This document shows positions 7,382 to 16,197 of a DNA stretch of 64,000 bases, piece after piece. The notes below the pieces were generated by a model. It made no database searches. It saw only the letters and a list, made by a program, of their open reading frames with translations, and was not told the DNA's origin. Position 1 is the first letter of the stretch, and each line of letters opens with the position of its first letter. The stretch is from Dongia deserti (GTDB lineage: Bacteria; Pseudomonadota; Alphaproteobacteria; Dongiales; Dongiaceae), in the NCBI RefSeq assembly GCF_003574735.1, contig NZ_QORW01000007.1, positions 248,001 through 312,000 of the forward strand, given 5' to 3'. The position numbers were made by a program, and so were the translations under genes.

Positions 7382-9919
7382 TCAGACCACGAATCGATCC
7401 CACGCGCCATAATGCTCGGCGCTGCGGCTTCCGCGCGGCAGGCTCATTACGATGATCAAGAGGCCGGCCACGGTATCATTCCACGCGGCTCCCGTGCTGG
7501 CCCCCTCCAGCAGCCATGGCGCGGCCAGCAGCCACAATCCGAACAGCAGGTTGATGAAGCGCAGCGCGCGAGTCACCTCGGCCATGGCACAGACCGCAAC
7601 GGTGATGATGAGAGACCCGACCAGATGGTCACTGTCCGCGATGCCGGCTTCGGTTCCGAAGATCAGGGGTGAGAACATCAGCCACGCACCGAGCGCGCAA
7701 CTCACAAGCAGTGGCCATGGAGCGGTGACGCCGCGGACTGCAGCGATGATCTGGCCCCGAATGGGAGCGGAGAAGCCGGGGTCCTTCTCATCCTTGCCAC
7801 CCAGCGGTTCGGGGCCGCCCTGGAAGAAGGTCCGCCAGAATGGCCGCCCCGCTTTCACGCTGCGCCACATATATTGCGCCATCGCCACCACCTCATCCAG
7901 CGTCAGAGGAATCATGATCAGCATCGCCAGCGCAGCGATCAAGCAGAGCGTGCAATAGGTGCCGATCGTGATAGGCTGGATGATGATGAAGAAGATCGAG
8001 ACGCCGCCCAGCGGAACCACCAGGATGAAGAAGAACGTCACCATCCATGGCATCGTGCGCCAGCGCGTGGACGTGCCCATCGCGCCCATGAGCGCCTCGA
8101 GCATGTAACTGGTGGCGCCCAAGCCCCCATCCGGGATCGGCCAGGCGCGCGATGTTGCCGAGGTGATGATGTGCTCGGTCCCGTTCTTTTCCGCCTCACC
8201 GGCGAAGAACGGTTCCCAGACTGCATGGACATGGCCCATCTGATAGGCGGCGAGGTCGCGGGCGATGAAAAAGCCAAAGAGGCCAAGCGCGATGATCGGC
8301 AGCCGCTGTAGCCAGGAAGACGGCGAATAGCTCCAGCCCGGGGGCACCGTGCTTTCGTCCATCATGCCCTCGTGACTCATGCCCGGCATCATGGGTATCA
8401 GCACGGACAAGGCGATCGCGAATGCACCGACGATGGTGTCGTTCATGTAGGCAGCCCCGTTCGGGGTCCAGAAGAATAGCGGTGCAAACAGCAGCCAGAG
8501 CCCGACGCTGGTCGTACCCCATTGCGCCCACGCGAAGCGGGGCGAGATCGCGAGGGCGCCGAACGTCACCAGAAGCAGGCCGCTGACGATATCGCTCCAG
8601 CCCGTGAGCGCATTACGCAGCGCGGGTTCCCACAGATCGCGCTCCGCACTGATGTCGCGCAGCGGCCCTGCAGCCGCCGGATCGAATAAGCTGAACTGGA
8701 ATGGACTGGTAAGAAGCCATGTCCCTAGGGCGATGATCAGGAAATGTGCCCAGAGCGTCATGGTGTGCATCTCGGCCATGCTTTCCATGTGTCGACGCAT
8801 GGGCTCGCCCTGCTTCGCGTGCTCTGCCGCGGCGACCTTTGCCTCGGCGGCCTTGCCTCGGTCAGCGACCTTGGCTGCATTCAGCTTGTTGGCTCGGTAC
8901 CAGTCAGCCGCCTTGGCTTTGAGGGCCGTGATCATCCGGGGCAGGGTCGTGCGCAGGGAATGCCTCGGGTCCCAGCCGAGCAGGCGCCGCGCGCGGCTGA
9001 TGTCGATTTCGTAGTGGTCTTCTGCGATGTCGACCATCCAGGATCGGATGAACGGGTCCTCGCCCAGCACGTCCTCCTCGACCCAAGCGCCGGCCTTCGC
9101 GAGTGGCTTCGGAATCTCCCAGGTCTGCCAATCCTCCCCGCGAATCAGGCGCCCGATCTCGCGCTGCAGTTCGCCGTAGCCGATCGCCTCTGGCTCACCG
9201 AGGAGGATTGCTGTTTCGGCACCCAATTCCTTGCGCCGCTCAACGATCCGAACGACGGCATCGACAAGATCATCGAGATGAAGGAATGACTGCCCGGTAC
9301 GCAGGTCGCCCGGGTAGACATGGCCTTTCGGATCCTGCTCATAGATCCGCGCGATCTGCTGCGCGATGAACGGATTGCGGCACATGTCATCATAGACGCC
9401 GGCGGGGCGCATGTACACGACCGGGATCGCCCCGCGCTTGTCGTGAATCAGGCGCTCGGTTTTGATCTTCGAATCGCGATAGGGCAGCTTGGATTCGAGC
9501 GGCCATTCCTCGCTGATCGTTTCGCCGGGGCGCCCAGGCTTATGCGCCAGCATGGAGCTTGCAAAGATGAACTGCTCGACCTCGAGTGCTTGTAGCGCGC
9601 GCAGCAGCCGTTCGGTCCCGTCGATTGTGATCTGGTCGTACTTCGGATTTGGCTCGCCGGTCAGGTCAAAATAGGCGGCGAGATGGATCACGGATGCGAT
9701 CTTGCTACCATGGCTCTGGCGGACGCTGTGCAAGGCCTGTCGAACGCTGTCTTCGGACGTGAGATCGACGTGTGCAAAGGTGGCGTTGTCGGGCATCGAT
9801 TTCGGCGGAGAAAGATCGAAGCCGATGACCTTATAGGTGTCTGCGAGCGTCTTTGTGAGCGCTCTCCCGATGAATCCCGCCGCGCCGGTGACGATGACCG
9901 TGTCTCTCTGCTCAGGCAT
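7382..9919 (-). CDS. NAD-dependent epimerase fused to SPW-repeat / VKOR-like membrane domains
   Basis: 845 residues from ATG 9919. Residues 1-345 form a complete extended-SDR epimerase: VTGAAGFIGRA binds NAD, and YRDSK carries the Tyr/Lys pair. A charged Ala/Lys linker follows (about 350-390). The rest is membrane-embedded: an SPW-type four-helix unit (about 395-530), a middle segment with CTLC at 656-659 resembling the CxxC of vitamin K epoxide reductases, and a second SPW unit (about 730-825). Redox coupling between the NAD domain and the thiol motif is conceivable but is inference. It is the second gene of the minus-strand operon and is followed eight bases later by the SDR. Confidence 0.82.
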   Translation of the reverse strand: MPEQRDTVIVTGAAGFIGRALTKTLADTYKVIGFDLSPPKSMPDNATFAHVDLTSEDSVRQALHSVRQSHGSKIASVIHLAAYFDLTGEPNPKYDQITIDGTERLLRALQALEVEQFIFASSMLAHKPGRPGETISEEWPLESKLPYRDSKIKTERLIHDKRGAIPVVYMRPAGVYDDMCRNPFIAQQIARIYEQDPKGHVYPGDLRTGQSFLHLDDLVDAVVRIVERRKELGAETAILLGEPEAIGYGELQREIGRLIRGEDWQTWEIPKPLAKAGAWVEEDVLGEDPFIRSWMVDIAEDHYEIDISRARRLLGWDPRHSLRTTLPRMITALKAKAADWYRANKLNAAKVADRGKAAEAKVAAAEHAKQGEPMRRHMESMAEMHTMTLWAHFLIIALGTWLLTSPFQFSLFDPAAAGPLRDISAERDLWEPALRNALTGWSDIVSGLLLVTFGALAISPRFAWAQWGTTSVGLWLLFAPLFFWTPNGAAYMNDTIVGAFAIALSVLIPMMPGMSHEGMMDESTVPPGWSYSPSSWLQRLPIIALGLFGFFIARDLAAYQMGHVHAVWEPFFAGEAEKNGTEHIITSATSRAWPIPDGGLGATSYMLEALMGAMGTSTRWRTMPWMVTFFFILVVPLGGVSIFFIIIQPITIGTYCTLCLIAALAMLIMIPLTLDEVVAMAQYMWRSVKAGRPFWRTFFQGGPEPLGGKDEKDPGFSAPIRGQIIAAVRGVTAPWPLLVSCALGAWLMFSPLIFGTEAGIADSDHLVGSLIITVAVCAMAEVTRALRFINLLFGLWLLAAPWLLEGASTGAAWNDTVAGLLIIVMSLPRGSRSAEHYGAWDRFVV

Positions 9920-9930
9920 CCGGAGCCATC

Positions 9931-10048
9931 TTACTTGTGTGACCGCAGATATTTGATCAGAGCGGCAATTCCCAGGATCAGAACGACAATGACCAGGAGA
10001 CCGATTAACCCCCATGCCACCGCCCATCCAGCCCATGTCGTGCATCAT
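9931..10048 (-). pseudogene. 38-residue single-helix membrane protein gene, frameshifted by one base in a G5 run
   Basis: From ATG 10048 (GAGG about eight bases upstream) the frame reads a Met/Gly-rich head, MMHDMGWMGGGMG, then shifts. One base over, the sequence continues as a perfect hydrophobic helix (LIGLLVIVVLILGIAALI) ending KYLRSHK and TAA at 9931. Removing one G from the five-G run (plus-strand C's at 10009-10013) restores one 38-residue protein resembling the small Met-rich, single-helix proteins often found with SPW or copper genes. The unshifted frame instead runs into the epimerase gene. Whether the extra G is real, phase-variable or a base-calling error cannot be told here. Confidence 0.6.
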
Positions 10049-10296
10049 GGTCGTGCCTCGTTTAGGATCGCGCAGACCCGCTCGAAATTCGGCTGCAGCT
10101 CACGGCATCACGTGTTGCTCGCCGCTATAAACATGGGGTCCATGAGCCCCGTTGCGCATTGCAGCGGCCGGCTGCACCCGCGAACGTTGACACATGGGAA
10201 GCTCTGGGGCCGTAATCGGACATCCGCAGAACCGGTTGCCGGTTCCGGTGAGGCTCGACTTGGCAGCCCGTTAGGATGTGGGATTGGCTGTGGCGC

Positions 10297-10313
10297 CTGT
10301 AGGGTTTCTACAG
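10297..10313. promoter_or_regulatory. perfect dyad in divergent intergenic region
   Basis: CTGTAG and CTACAG flank a five-base centre, giving a 17-base dyad. It lies between the minus-strand operon starting at 10048 and the plus-strand exported protein at 10381. The position suits an operator controlling one or both, and the downstream multicopper oxidase makes a metal-responsive regulator plausible. No regulator gene is adjacent. The rest of 10049-10380 shows no coding signal. Confidence 0.35.
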
Positions 10314-10380
10314 CGGCCAGTGGTCACAGACCCGTGATGCCCGCTTGTGTCCGGCCTCCTGTTTCGCCAAACTATCGGGG

Positions 10381-10728
10381 ATGAAACGCTGGCGGCAGGC
10401 ATTTGTGCTGGCGCTCGGGCTTCTCGTGGCCCTGGGTATGGGCCTGTCTGCGGTCCATGCGAGCAACATGGCTGCGAAGATGGCCATTTCCGGTGAGGAG
10501 ATGGCGTCCGGTTCCAGCGACTGCAGCAGCTGCAATGGCGATATGGGCGGGACAAAGGCCATGGCGTGTGACGCGGTCTGCGTTGCGCCTGTTACAGCCA
10601 CTGTGCCGCAAGCTTCTGCCTTGCAGATCGATCGGCCGGTCGATCGACCTCTGATGCGTGCCCCAGTTCTATCGAGCTGGGCAGCCTCACCCAATCCTCA
10701 CCCTCCAAAGTTCATCGCTTATATCTGA
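10381..10728 (+). CDS. small exported Cys/Met-containing protein
   Basis: 115 residues. The start is ATG 10381, which gives a clean signal peptide (KRWRQ, then a hydrophobic stretch ending SAVHA). The mature part carries SSDCSSCNGDMG and MACDAVC plus several methionines, a composition common in small periplasmic metal-related proteins next to multicopper oxidases (DUF2946-like context). I do not recognise an exact family. Its position 130 bases before a multicopper oxidase on the same strand suggests copper handling. A strong GC hairpin at 10772-10801 separates the two. Confidence 0.6.
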   Translation: MKRWRQAFVLALGLLVALGMGLSAVHASNMAAKMAISGEEMASGSSDCSSCNGDMGGTKAMACDAVCVAPVTATVPQASALQIDRPVDRPLMRAPVLSSWAASPNPHPPKFIAYI

Positions 10729-10771
10729 CGCCTTGTCGTTCGCTGCGGGCTGATAGAGGCGTCTGAGCGCG

Positions 10772-10801
10772 CTCGCGCGCGTCCCTGAGCACGCGCGCGA
10801 G
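10772..10801 (+). terminator. GC-rich hairpin between exported protein and multicopper oxidase
   Basis: CTCGCGCGCGT (10772-10782) pairs perfectly over 11 bases with ACGCGCGCGAG (10791-10801) around an eight-base loop. There is no T-run, so it may attenuate, protect RNA ends, or terminate in a factor-dependent way. Confidence 0.4.
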
Positions 10802-10858
10802 GGTTCCAGGATTTGCGGTTCGCCACGGCTGCCACGCGGTGGATTTGGAGGCCAACGA

Positions 10859-12142
10859 GTGAAGATGAATTCCAGTCTAATTGTGTCCGGCCGCAGCGTT
10901 CTGCTGGCCGGTGCCGGCGTGGCTTTGACGGTCGTTACGCCTTGGGCGACGCACGCTGATGGCGTCCGCGAGATTCGGCTTGCCGCGATGCCGGGGCAGG
11001 CGTCCTTGGTCGGCGAGGACTACCCGCAAACCAATGTGCTGGGTTACGACGGAAAGGTGCCCGGTCCGACATTGCGCCTGAAACAAGGCGCGCCGGTGCG
11101 CATCATCGTCGAGAACAAGCTCGACCAGGATACTACCGTGCACTGGCACGGCATCCGGCTGCCCAATGCGATGGACGGCGTGCTTGGCCTCACGCAACCG
11201 CCGATCAAGCCCGGCGAGAGTTTCACCTACGAATTCACGCCGCCCGATGCCGGAACGTTCTGGTACCACCCACATGCCAGCAGCCTGCAACAGCTCGGGC
11301 GCGGCATGGCCGGCGCCCTCATCGTGGAGGAACGGCACCCGGTCGGTTTCGATCGCGAAGTCCTGTGGATGATCAACGACTGGCGGCTGAAGCGCGATGC
11401 GCAGATCGCCGCCGGGTTCGGCAATGGCATGGAAGCCGCGATGTCGGGTCGCGTCGGCAATACCGTGACGATCAACGGGACGTTGCCAACCGCCGAGCCC
11501 GTGCGTGCGGGTGAGCGTGTCCGCCTTCGCCTCGTCAACGGCGCGCTCGCCCGCATCATGGCTCTGCGTTTCGAGGGGCATTATCCCGTCATTATTGCGA
11601 TCGACGGGCAACCCTGCGATCCCCATGAACCGGAGGGGAGTCGTGTGGTGCTGGGCCCAGCCATGCGCGTTGACGTCGCGCTCGACATGGCGGGCGAGCC
11701 CGACCAGCGCTACCGCGTGGTCGACGATTTCTACGACGACCTCGCCTACACGCTCACCCACCTGTCTTACGACGCGCAAGCGGCCGTGCGCGCCAATCCG
11801 CTTGAAGCGACCAGCAGCCTGCCGCGCAACCCGTTGCCCGAGCCCGACCTTGCAACCGCCGAACGCCATCAGCTTGCCCTGCAGGGCGGCATGATGAGCG
11901 GAATGATGATGGGAGGAATGATGGGCGATGGGCGAGTGTACCGGACCTATTTTCTCAATGGTCGCGGCATCGAGGACATAGGATCGACTTTCTCATTGCT
12001 CGATCTAACACCTCTGGGCCGACAGGAACAGTGGCAAGACGTTCCGTCGGGTCGGCCGCAAGGTGAACCATACACTTGGTGGCGGCTTCATGATCACTAT
12101 GGGCAAGTTGCCGCGTCCCATCCCCGTTGCGCGGAAGGTTGA
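10859..12142 (+). CDS. multicopper oxidase, truncated at the 3' end
   Basis: 427 codons from GTG 10859 (GGAGG eight bases upstream), with an N-terminal signal sequence ending near ATHA. The first cupredoxin domain has HWHGIR and WYHPHAS, two of the four copper motifs of laccase-like oxidases; the second domain follows. After the Met-rich segment MMSGMMMGGMMGD (about residue 350) the sequence stops resembling the family. The third domain, with the HPxHLHGH and HCHxxxH motifs that complete the type 1 and trinuclear copper sites, is absent. The last about 60 codons look like out-of-family sequence. A recombinase remnant lies just downstream, so the 3' end was probably lost by rearrangement. It is likely inactive as an oxidase. 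Confidence 0.75.
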   Translation: MKMNSSLIVSGRSVLLAGAGVALTVVTPWATHADGVREIRLAAMPGQASLVGEDYPQTNVLGYDGKVPGPTLRLKQGAPVRIIVENKLDQDTTVHWHGIRLPNAMDGVLGLTQPPIKPGESFTYEFTPPDAGTFWYHPHASSLQQLGRGMAGALIVEERHPVGFDREVLWMINDWRLKRDAQIAAGFGNGMEAAMSGRVGNTVTINGTLPTAEPVRAGERVRLRLVNGALARIMALRFEGHYPVIIAIDGQPCDPHEPEGSRVVLGPAMRVDVALDMAGEPDQRYRVVDDFYDDLAYTLTHLSYDAQAAVRANPLEATSSLPRNPLPEPDLATAERHQLALQGGMMSGMMMGGMMGDGRVYRTYFLNGRGIEDIGSTFSLLDLTPLGRQEQWQDVPSGRPQGEPYTWWRLHDHYGQVAASHPRCAEG

Positions 12143-12422
12143 CAACTGGGGCTTCTTTAAGACCGGCTAGGCCAGATCGCGACTGAATTGCGAACGGCCG
12201 CAGTGGACCACTGTACATCTGCCAATTGGCGATCGTTCTCGGCGGATGTCCCAGCTGGAACTGGCCTAGCCTTAGACGGCTCGAAGCGTCCACGCGCCAT
12301 CTGCATCCACGCAAATGCTGAGCTGTCCGCCTGAACCACCCACGAAAGCTCGTCCGGAGGATGTCGGCTGCTGGCACGACTCTGCATTGAGTAGGGAGAG
12401 CGAGTCCGCTCTGCCCGGTAAT

Positions 12423-12870
12423 TCAGATATCGATCTGCTCGGCAATCGTGAGAGCGTCATCGACCTCGATGCCTAGGTATCGGACCGCGCTTTCGATCTT
12501 CGTGTGGCCAGGCAAGAGCTGAACCGCGCGCAGATTGCCTGTCCGACGGTATATCAGCGTGGCCCTTGGTTCGACGGAGCGAGTGCGCTCCGAATAGTCG
12601 CGGAGCCAGGCCAATACCGGCTATCCAGCTCGAGACCAGGCGAGAGTATTGTCGGGCCGAGATGCAACGGTCTGGCTGACCCCGGCTCTCAAACAGGTAG
12701 TCGCCCAGGTGCTTCTGGTTGGTCTTGAGGAAGGCATCGACCGCCTCCTGAGCCTGTTCCGTCAATTCAAACTTCACGGGATGTCCGGTTTTGCGCTGGT
12801 GGACGCACCCTCGATCGGCCGTCATGCCGCGAGGGGCGACGTCCTCGACCTTGATGTGGCCAAGCGGACT
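12423..12870 (-). pseudogene. tyrosine recombinase/integrase remnant
   Basis: Minus-strand sequence first reads KTGHPVKFELTEQAQEAVDAF and later FGAHSLRRTK, the box of phage-integrase-type recombinases containing an active-site Arg. After a frameshift near 12550 it continues in another frame as TLIYRRTGNLRAVQLL, GHTKIESAVRYLGIE and VDDALTIAEQ, the box with the catalytic His and Tyr. The upstream part (about 12826-12870) also seems shifted. These short integrases are often scattered as single genes in alphaproteobacteria. The copy is broken and lies at the junction of the truncated oxidase and the sugar-acid island. The 12143-12422 stretch between shows nothing recognisable. Confidence 0.7.
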
Positions 12871-12907
12871 CTGCGCCGCGACTCGCCCGTGGACCCCGAT
12901 ATGGGTC

Positions 12908-13801
12908 CTATTGTGCTGTGGCGGCGATCGGGCGCCCTAAAGACAAAAGGGCGCTTTTCAGCTCAGTTACTTGCGATTCAGGCAGTGGCAGTGCCGGCTT
13001 GCGGCAGATTCCGACATTGCCCCCCAGCAGGTTGGTCGCTGCCTTGACCGAAGAGTTGTAGTCATGTGTCCAGTAGAATAGCTGCGCAGGAAGCAACGCT
13101 TTCCATAGCGCGGCCGCCGCATCGAGGTCACGTTTCGTAACCAAGTCATATAGCCGGACGGCTTCATTCGGAGTTGCGTTAGCGCCACCCCAGATCAGCC
13201 CAGGGCACCCCGCGAGCAGCGCCGGGAAAGCGAGCGTATCGCCGCCGTTCAACACTTTGCCGCCCGTTGCGACCAGTTGCTGTATCCTGGTGAAGTCGCC
13301 GGTGCTGTCCTTGATGTACTGAATGTTCTCGATCTGGAGGAGACGGCTGAAGAGATCGGGCGTGATGTCACGGTTTGTGTTCTGAGGTATGTTGTAGACG
13401 ATGATCGGCGTTTTGATCGCGCGGGCTACGGCTTCAAAGTGCCACATCACGCCGTCCATGATCGGACCCTCGAAATAGGGCGGCAGGATCATGAGCGCGT
13501 CCGCGCCGAGACCTTCCGCAAACTTCGCGTTCTCGATGGTGTCCCGCGTGCTGACTGCGGACGACTGCGCCACGAATCGGGCTCTGCCGCGAACCTGCTT
13601 TGCAACGAGCTGATGGATCTGACGGCGCTCTGCCTCGCTGAGATACGCGAACTCGCCAGTGCCGCCGCACGAGACCACCGCATGGACGCCGGCTTCGAGC
13701 AGCCGCTCGATATGACTCGATAACGCCTTCTCGTTCAGATTGTCGCCGGTACTGTCGAACGGCGTGCAAGTCGGAACGCAGATCCCTTTGATTTCAGCCA
13801 T
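12908..13801 (-). CDS. dihydrodipicolinate synthase family aldolase/dehydratase
   Basis: 297 residues, full length for the DapA/NAL (beta/alpha)8 family. The carbonyl-binding GGTGEFAYLSEAER, the catalytic Tyr region VYNIPQNTN, and the Schiff-base Lys in YIKDSTGD are all present. The start is supported by AAGGAG seven bases upstream. It lies 13 bases after a second member of the same family on the same strand. Context (GntR regulator, altronate-type dehydratase, lactonase fragment) points to a 2-keto-3-deoxy sugar acid aldolase or dehydratase, not lysine biosynthesis. That assignment is inference. Confidence 0.88.
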   Translation of the reverse strand: MAEIKGICVPTCTPFDSTGDNLNEKALSSHIERLLEAGVHAVVSCGGTGEFAYLSEAERRQIHQLVAKQVRGRARFVAQSSAVSTRDTIENAKFAEGLGADALMILPPYFEGPIMDGVMWHFEAVARAIKTPIIVYNIPQNTNRDITPDLFSRLLQIENIQYIKDSTGDFTRIQQLVATGGKVLNGGDTLAFPALLAGCPGLIWGGANATPNEAVRLYDLVTKRDLDAAAALWKALLPAQLFYWTHDYNSSVKAATNLLGGNVGICRKPALPLPESQVTELKSALLSLGRPIAATAQ

Positions 13802-13814
13802 TGCTTTGCTCCTT

Positions 13815-14795
13815 CTAGCCTCGCCGCAGCGAGACGACCTTCGGATCGGACTCCATATCTGCAGGATAGAGACTGCGCTCTGCCTGCGGCAACGTTGACT
13901 CCCAGCGCCGGAAATCTGCGATCATGCGCTGCTCCTCCAGGACCGGCAGCTCCGACATCGGCGGCAGTACGCGGCGCCATGCCGCAACCCCGGTGCTGTC
14001 CGCCACCAGCGCCTTGAGCGAGGCGATGAACGGACGGCGTGACAGCACGACGTCCGCCCTCAGCATCTGCTGGATGTGGCGGCGGCGCTCGAACTGGTTC
14101 GGCGCGTCGAACATCGCCCGCAGTAGCCGCGGCATCACGTTCGCGAGCCCGCAGATCGTGCCACGCCCACCGCTTGCGAGCAGCTGCGGCACATGCGTTT
14201 CGGTGCCGGTGAAGACCGACAGGTGAGAGAAGCGCCGGAGCAGCGCCTCTGTGAAATCGAGATCGCCGCCGCTGTCCTTGATGCCGACGACCTTGTCCGA
14301 ATACCGTTCGTCGAGCCGCCGGACCACCGTTGGCGTGATGGGTACGCCGCTGATATCAGGAAAATGGTACAGATAAAGGCGCAGGTCCGGCCGGCCGATG
14401 GCGTCGATGACCGAGGCATAGAATCGGAACGTGCCGTCTTCGGTGATGCCGCCGCGATAGACGCATGGTGGCATCAACAACACGCCATCGACCTTCTGAT
14501 CGATGGCGTGGCGCGCTAGTGCGACGATATCGGGCATCGACAAGGCGCCGACCGAGACGATGATCCGATCGGCGGGAATGCCAGCGGCAATCACGCGCTC
14601 GAGCGTCGCTGTGCGATCGGCCACGCTGAACTCGGCGCCTTCGCCGGTCGTGCCGAACAGAGTCACGCCGTCGCAGCCATCATGCATCAGCTTCCGGCAG
14701 CGCTCGACCAGCAGATCGATGTCGGGCCGGAACGAAGCCGTAATGGGCGTGGCGACCGCCACCACAAGGCAATCGCGCTGAGGAAGACCACTCAT
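13815..14795 (-). CDS. dihydrodipicolinate synthase family protein (second paralogue)
   Basis: About 326 residues from ATG 14795, preceded by AAAGGGGAG; a longer frame lacks a ribosome site. DapA-family motifs are FGTTGEGAEFSV, the Tyr in LYLYHFPDISG and the Schiff-base Lys in GIKDSGGD. It is clearly diverged from its neighbour at 12908, so the two are unlikely to be recent duplicates. They may act on different keto-deoxy acids or form consecutive steps. Divergent transcription from the GntR gene at 15034, with a palindrome in between, suggests direct control by that regulator. Confidence 0.87.
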   Translation of the reverse strand: MSGLPQRDCLVVAVATPITASFRPDIDLLVERCRKLMHDGCDGVTLFGTTGEGAEFSVADRTATLERVIAAGIPADRIIVSVGALSMPDIVALARHAIDQKVDGVLLMPPCVYRGGITEDGTFRFYASVIDAIGRPDLRLYLYHFPDISGVPITPTVVRRLDERYSDKVVGIKDSGGDLDFTEALLRRFSHLSVFTGTETHVPQLLASGGRGTICGLANVMPRLLRAMFDAPNQFERRRHIQQMLRADVVLSRRPFIASLKALVADSTGVAAWRRVLPPMSELPVLEEQRMIADFRRWESTLPQAERSLYPADMESDPKVVSLRRG

Positions 14796-14895
14796 GCCGG
14801 CAAGCTCCCCTTTGATGACCATCCCCGGTAGCCCGGTGCGCCGCTCGCTCGGAGCGGTTCCGCAGCTGTCGCCCGATCATCCACCCGGATTGATA

Positions 14896-14907
14896 ATTGT
14901 CAACAAT
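14896..14907. promoter_or_regulatory. GntR/FCD-type operator candidate
   Basis: ATTGTCAACAAT is a palindrome with five-base arms. Its core TTGTCAACAA fits the TNGT-n-ACNA pattern described for FadR-subfamily GntR regulators. It sits in the divergent region between a DapA-family gene (start 14795) and the GntR/FCD gene (start about 15034). On the minus strand it overlaps a TTGACA hexamer that could serve as a -35 element. Confidence 0.5.
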
Positions 14908-15033
14908 CTCCCTTGACGCGATGCGCTGCGGATGAGAGCATTTCGGTAAGCAAGGGGCGATCCGGCGGCCGCAGAGGACCGGCGGCCGCCGTTGAAGGAA
15001 GCCGCAAGGCACGGCCAAAGGCGGGCAACAGGG

Positions 15034-15798
15034 GTGAAATCCGTAGGTTCCGTGAAAGTCGAACGTCGCTCGCTCGATTCGCGCGCGGCCGATGTGCTGC
15101 GCGAACAGATCCTGAGCGGCAATCTGGTACCCGGCCAGCGGGTGACGGAAACGGCACTCGCCGCCCAGCTGGAGGTGAGCCGTGGCACCTTGCGCGCCGC
15201 GCTCCGTGCCCTGGCACATGAAGGCCTGATCCAGCAGGTGGCGTACACCAAGTGGATGCTGCCGGAATTTTCGCACGCGGACGCGTGGGAACTCTACACG
15301 TTGCGTGGCACGCTCGAGGGCATGGCGGCACGGCTCGCGGCCGAGCACCGCACGAGGGACTGCGTTGCGACCTTGGAAGCCGCATTCGAGCGACTGGTGG
15401 CGGCGGTGGGATCCCGCAAGCACGGCCGGGTGGCTGAGGCCGATCTCGCTTTGCACAAGACCATCGTTGCGATCACCGGGCATCAGCGCCTGATCGACCA
15501 ATACCGGCTGCTGGAGCAGCAGGTGCGGCACTATATCATCTCGTCCAACGCGCTGATCATGGACCTCAACCAGATCGTCGCCGAGCACCAGCCGATCGTG
15601 CGCGCAATCGTCGCCGGCGAGCCGGAGAAGGCCGAGCGCCTGGCGCGACAGCACAACGCGCCGGAAGTCGAGCGCGCGGCCGAGGCGCTGGTGCGCGAGC
15701 GGGCCGCCGCCAAGGCGTCACCAGGTAAGCCGGCAACGAAAGCAGCCGCGCGCCGAGGCGCCGGCAGTCAGAAGGAGCCAGTCAAGGCCAACGCATAA
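15034..15798 (+). CDS. GntR family transcriptional regulator (FCD domain)
   Basis: About 254 residues from GTG 15034; a TTG at 14992 is also in frame. The N-terminal winged helix reads SRAADVLREQIL, then LAAQLEVSRGTLRAALRAL, the GntR recognition helix. The C-terminal all-helical FCD domain follows, with TLEGMAARLAAEH and a metal/ligand-binding His/Asp pattern (DLALHKTIV, EHQPIVRAI). A lysine/alanine-rich tail ends the protein. FCD regulators usually sense sugar acids or other carboxylates and repress neighbouring catabolic genes, which fits this island. It probably controls both the divergent DapA pair and the downstream genes. Confidence 0.9.
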   Translation: MKSVGSVKVERRSLDSRAADVLREQILSGNLVPGQRVTETALAAQLEVSRGTLRAALRALAHEGLIQQVAYTKWMLPEFSHADAWELYTLRGTLEGMAARLAAEHRTRDCVATLEAAFERLVAAVGSRKHGRVAEADLALHKTIVAITGHQRLIDQYRLLEQQVRHYIISSNALIMDLNQIVAEHQPIVRAIVAGEPEKAERLARQHNAPEVERAAEALVRERAAAKASPGKPATKAAARRGAGSQKEPVKANA

Positions 15799-15821
15799 CG
15801 TCAACGAAAGGGGAGGGTCAC

Positions 15822-16160
15822 ATGAACACGATCACCGACAACCGGATGGCGATCATGCAGGACGAGGTCTTTGGGCCCGTCATCCCGCTCATGACCGTCA
15901 CAGATTTCGACGAGGGGCTGCGTCTTGCCAACGAGTCGCGCTATGGGCTTTCCGCCTATGTCTTCACCAAGGACATGCGCCGCCTGATGCGCCTCATCCG
16001 CGAGCTGAAGTTCGGCGAGATCTATGTGAACCGGCCGGGTGGCGATGCCGTCCACGCGCATCATGCCGGCCTGCGGCACAGCGGCATCGGCGGTGAGGAC
16101 GGCAAATACGGCCTGGATGCGTACTTCCAGAAAAAAACCATCTACGTCAACTACGCGTGA
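15822..16160 (+). pseudogene. aldehyde dehydrogenase, C-terminal fragment with its own start
   Basis: 112 codons. After only about seven residues (MNTITDN) the sequence enters the C-terminal part of lactaldehyde-type aldehyde dehydrogenases: MQDEVFGPVIPLM, NESRYGLSAYVFTKD, then GEIYVNRPGG. The NAD-binding and catalytic Cys/Glu regions are missing, about 370 residues short. A strong GGGGAGGG lies just upstream of the ATG, so a small protein could still be made. The simplest reading is a large internal deletion that joined the original start to the 3' part of the gene. It can only be a catalytically dead remnant. Confidence 0.8.
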
Positions 16161-16197
16161 TCAGCTGAAGATCAGGGCCACGCCACAGGAGCAGGCG

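Noticed and set aside
10048-12142. Calling the multicopper oxidase a complete gene
   Set aside because: Two of the four copper motifs are absent and the last about 60 codons match no part of the family.
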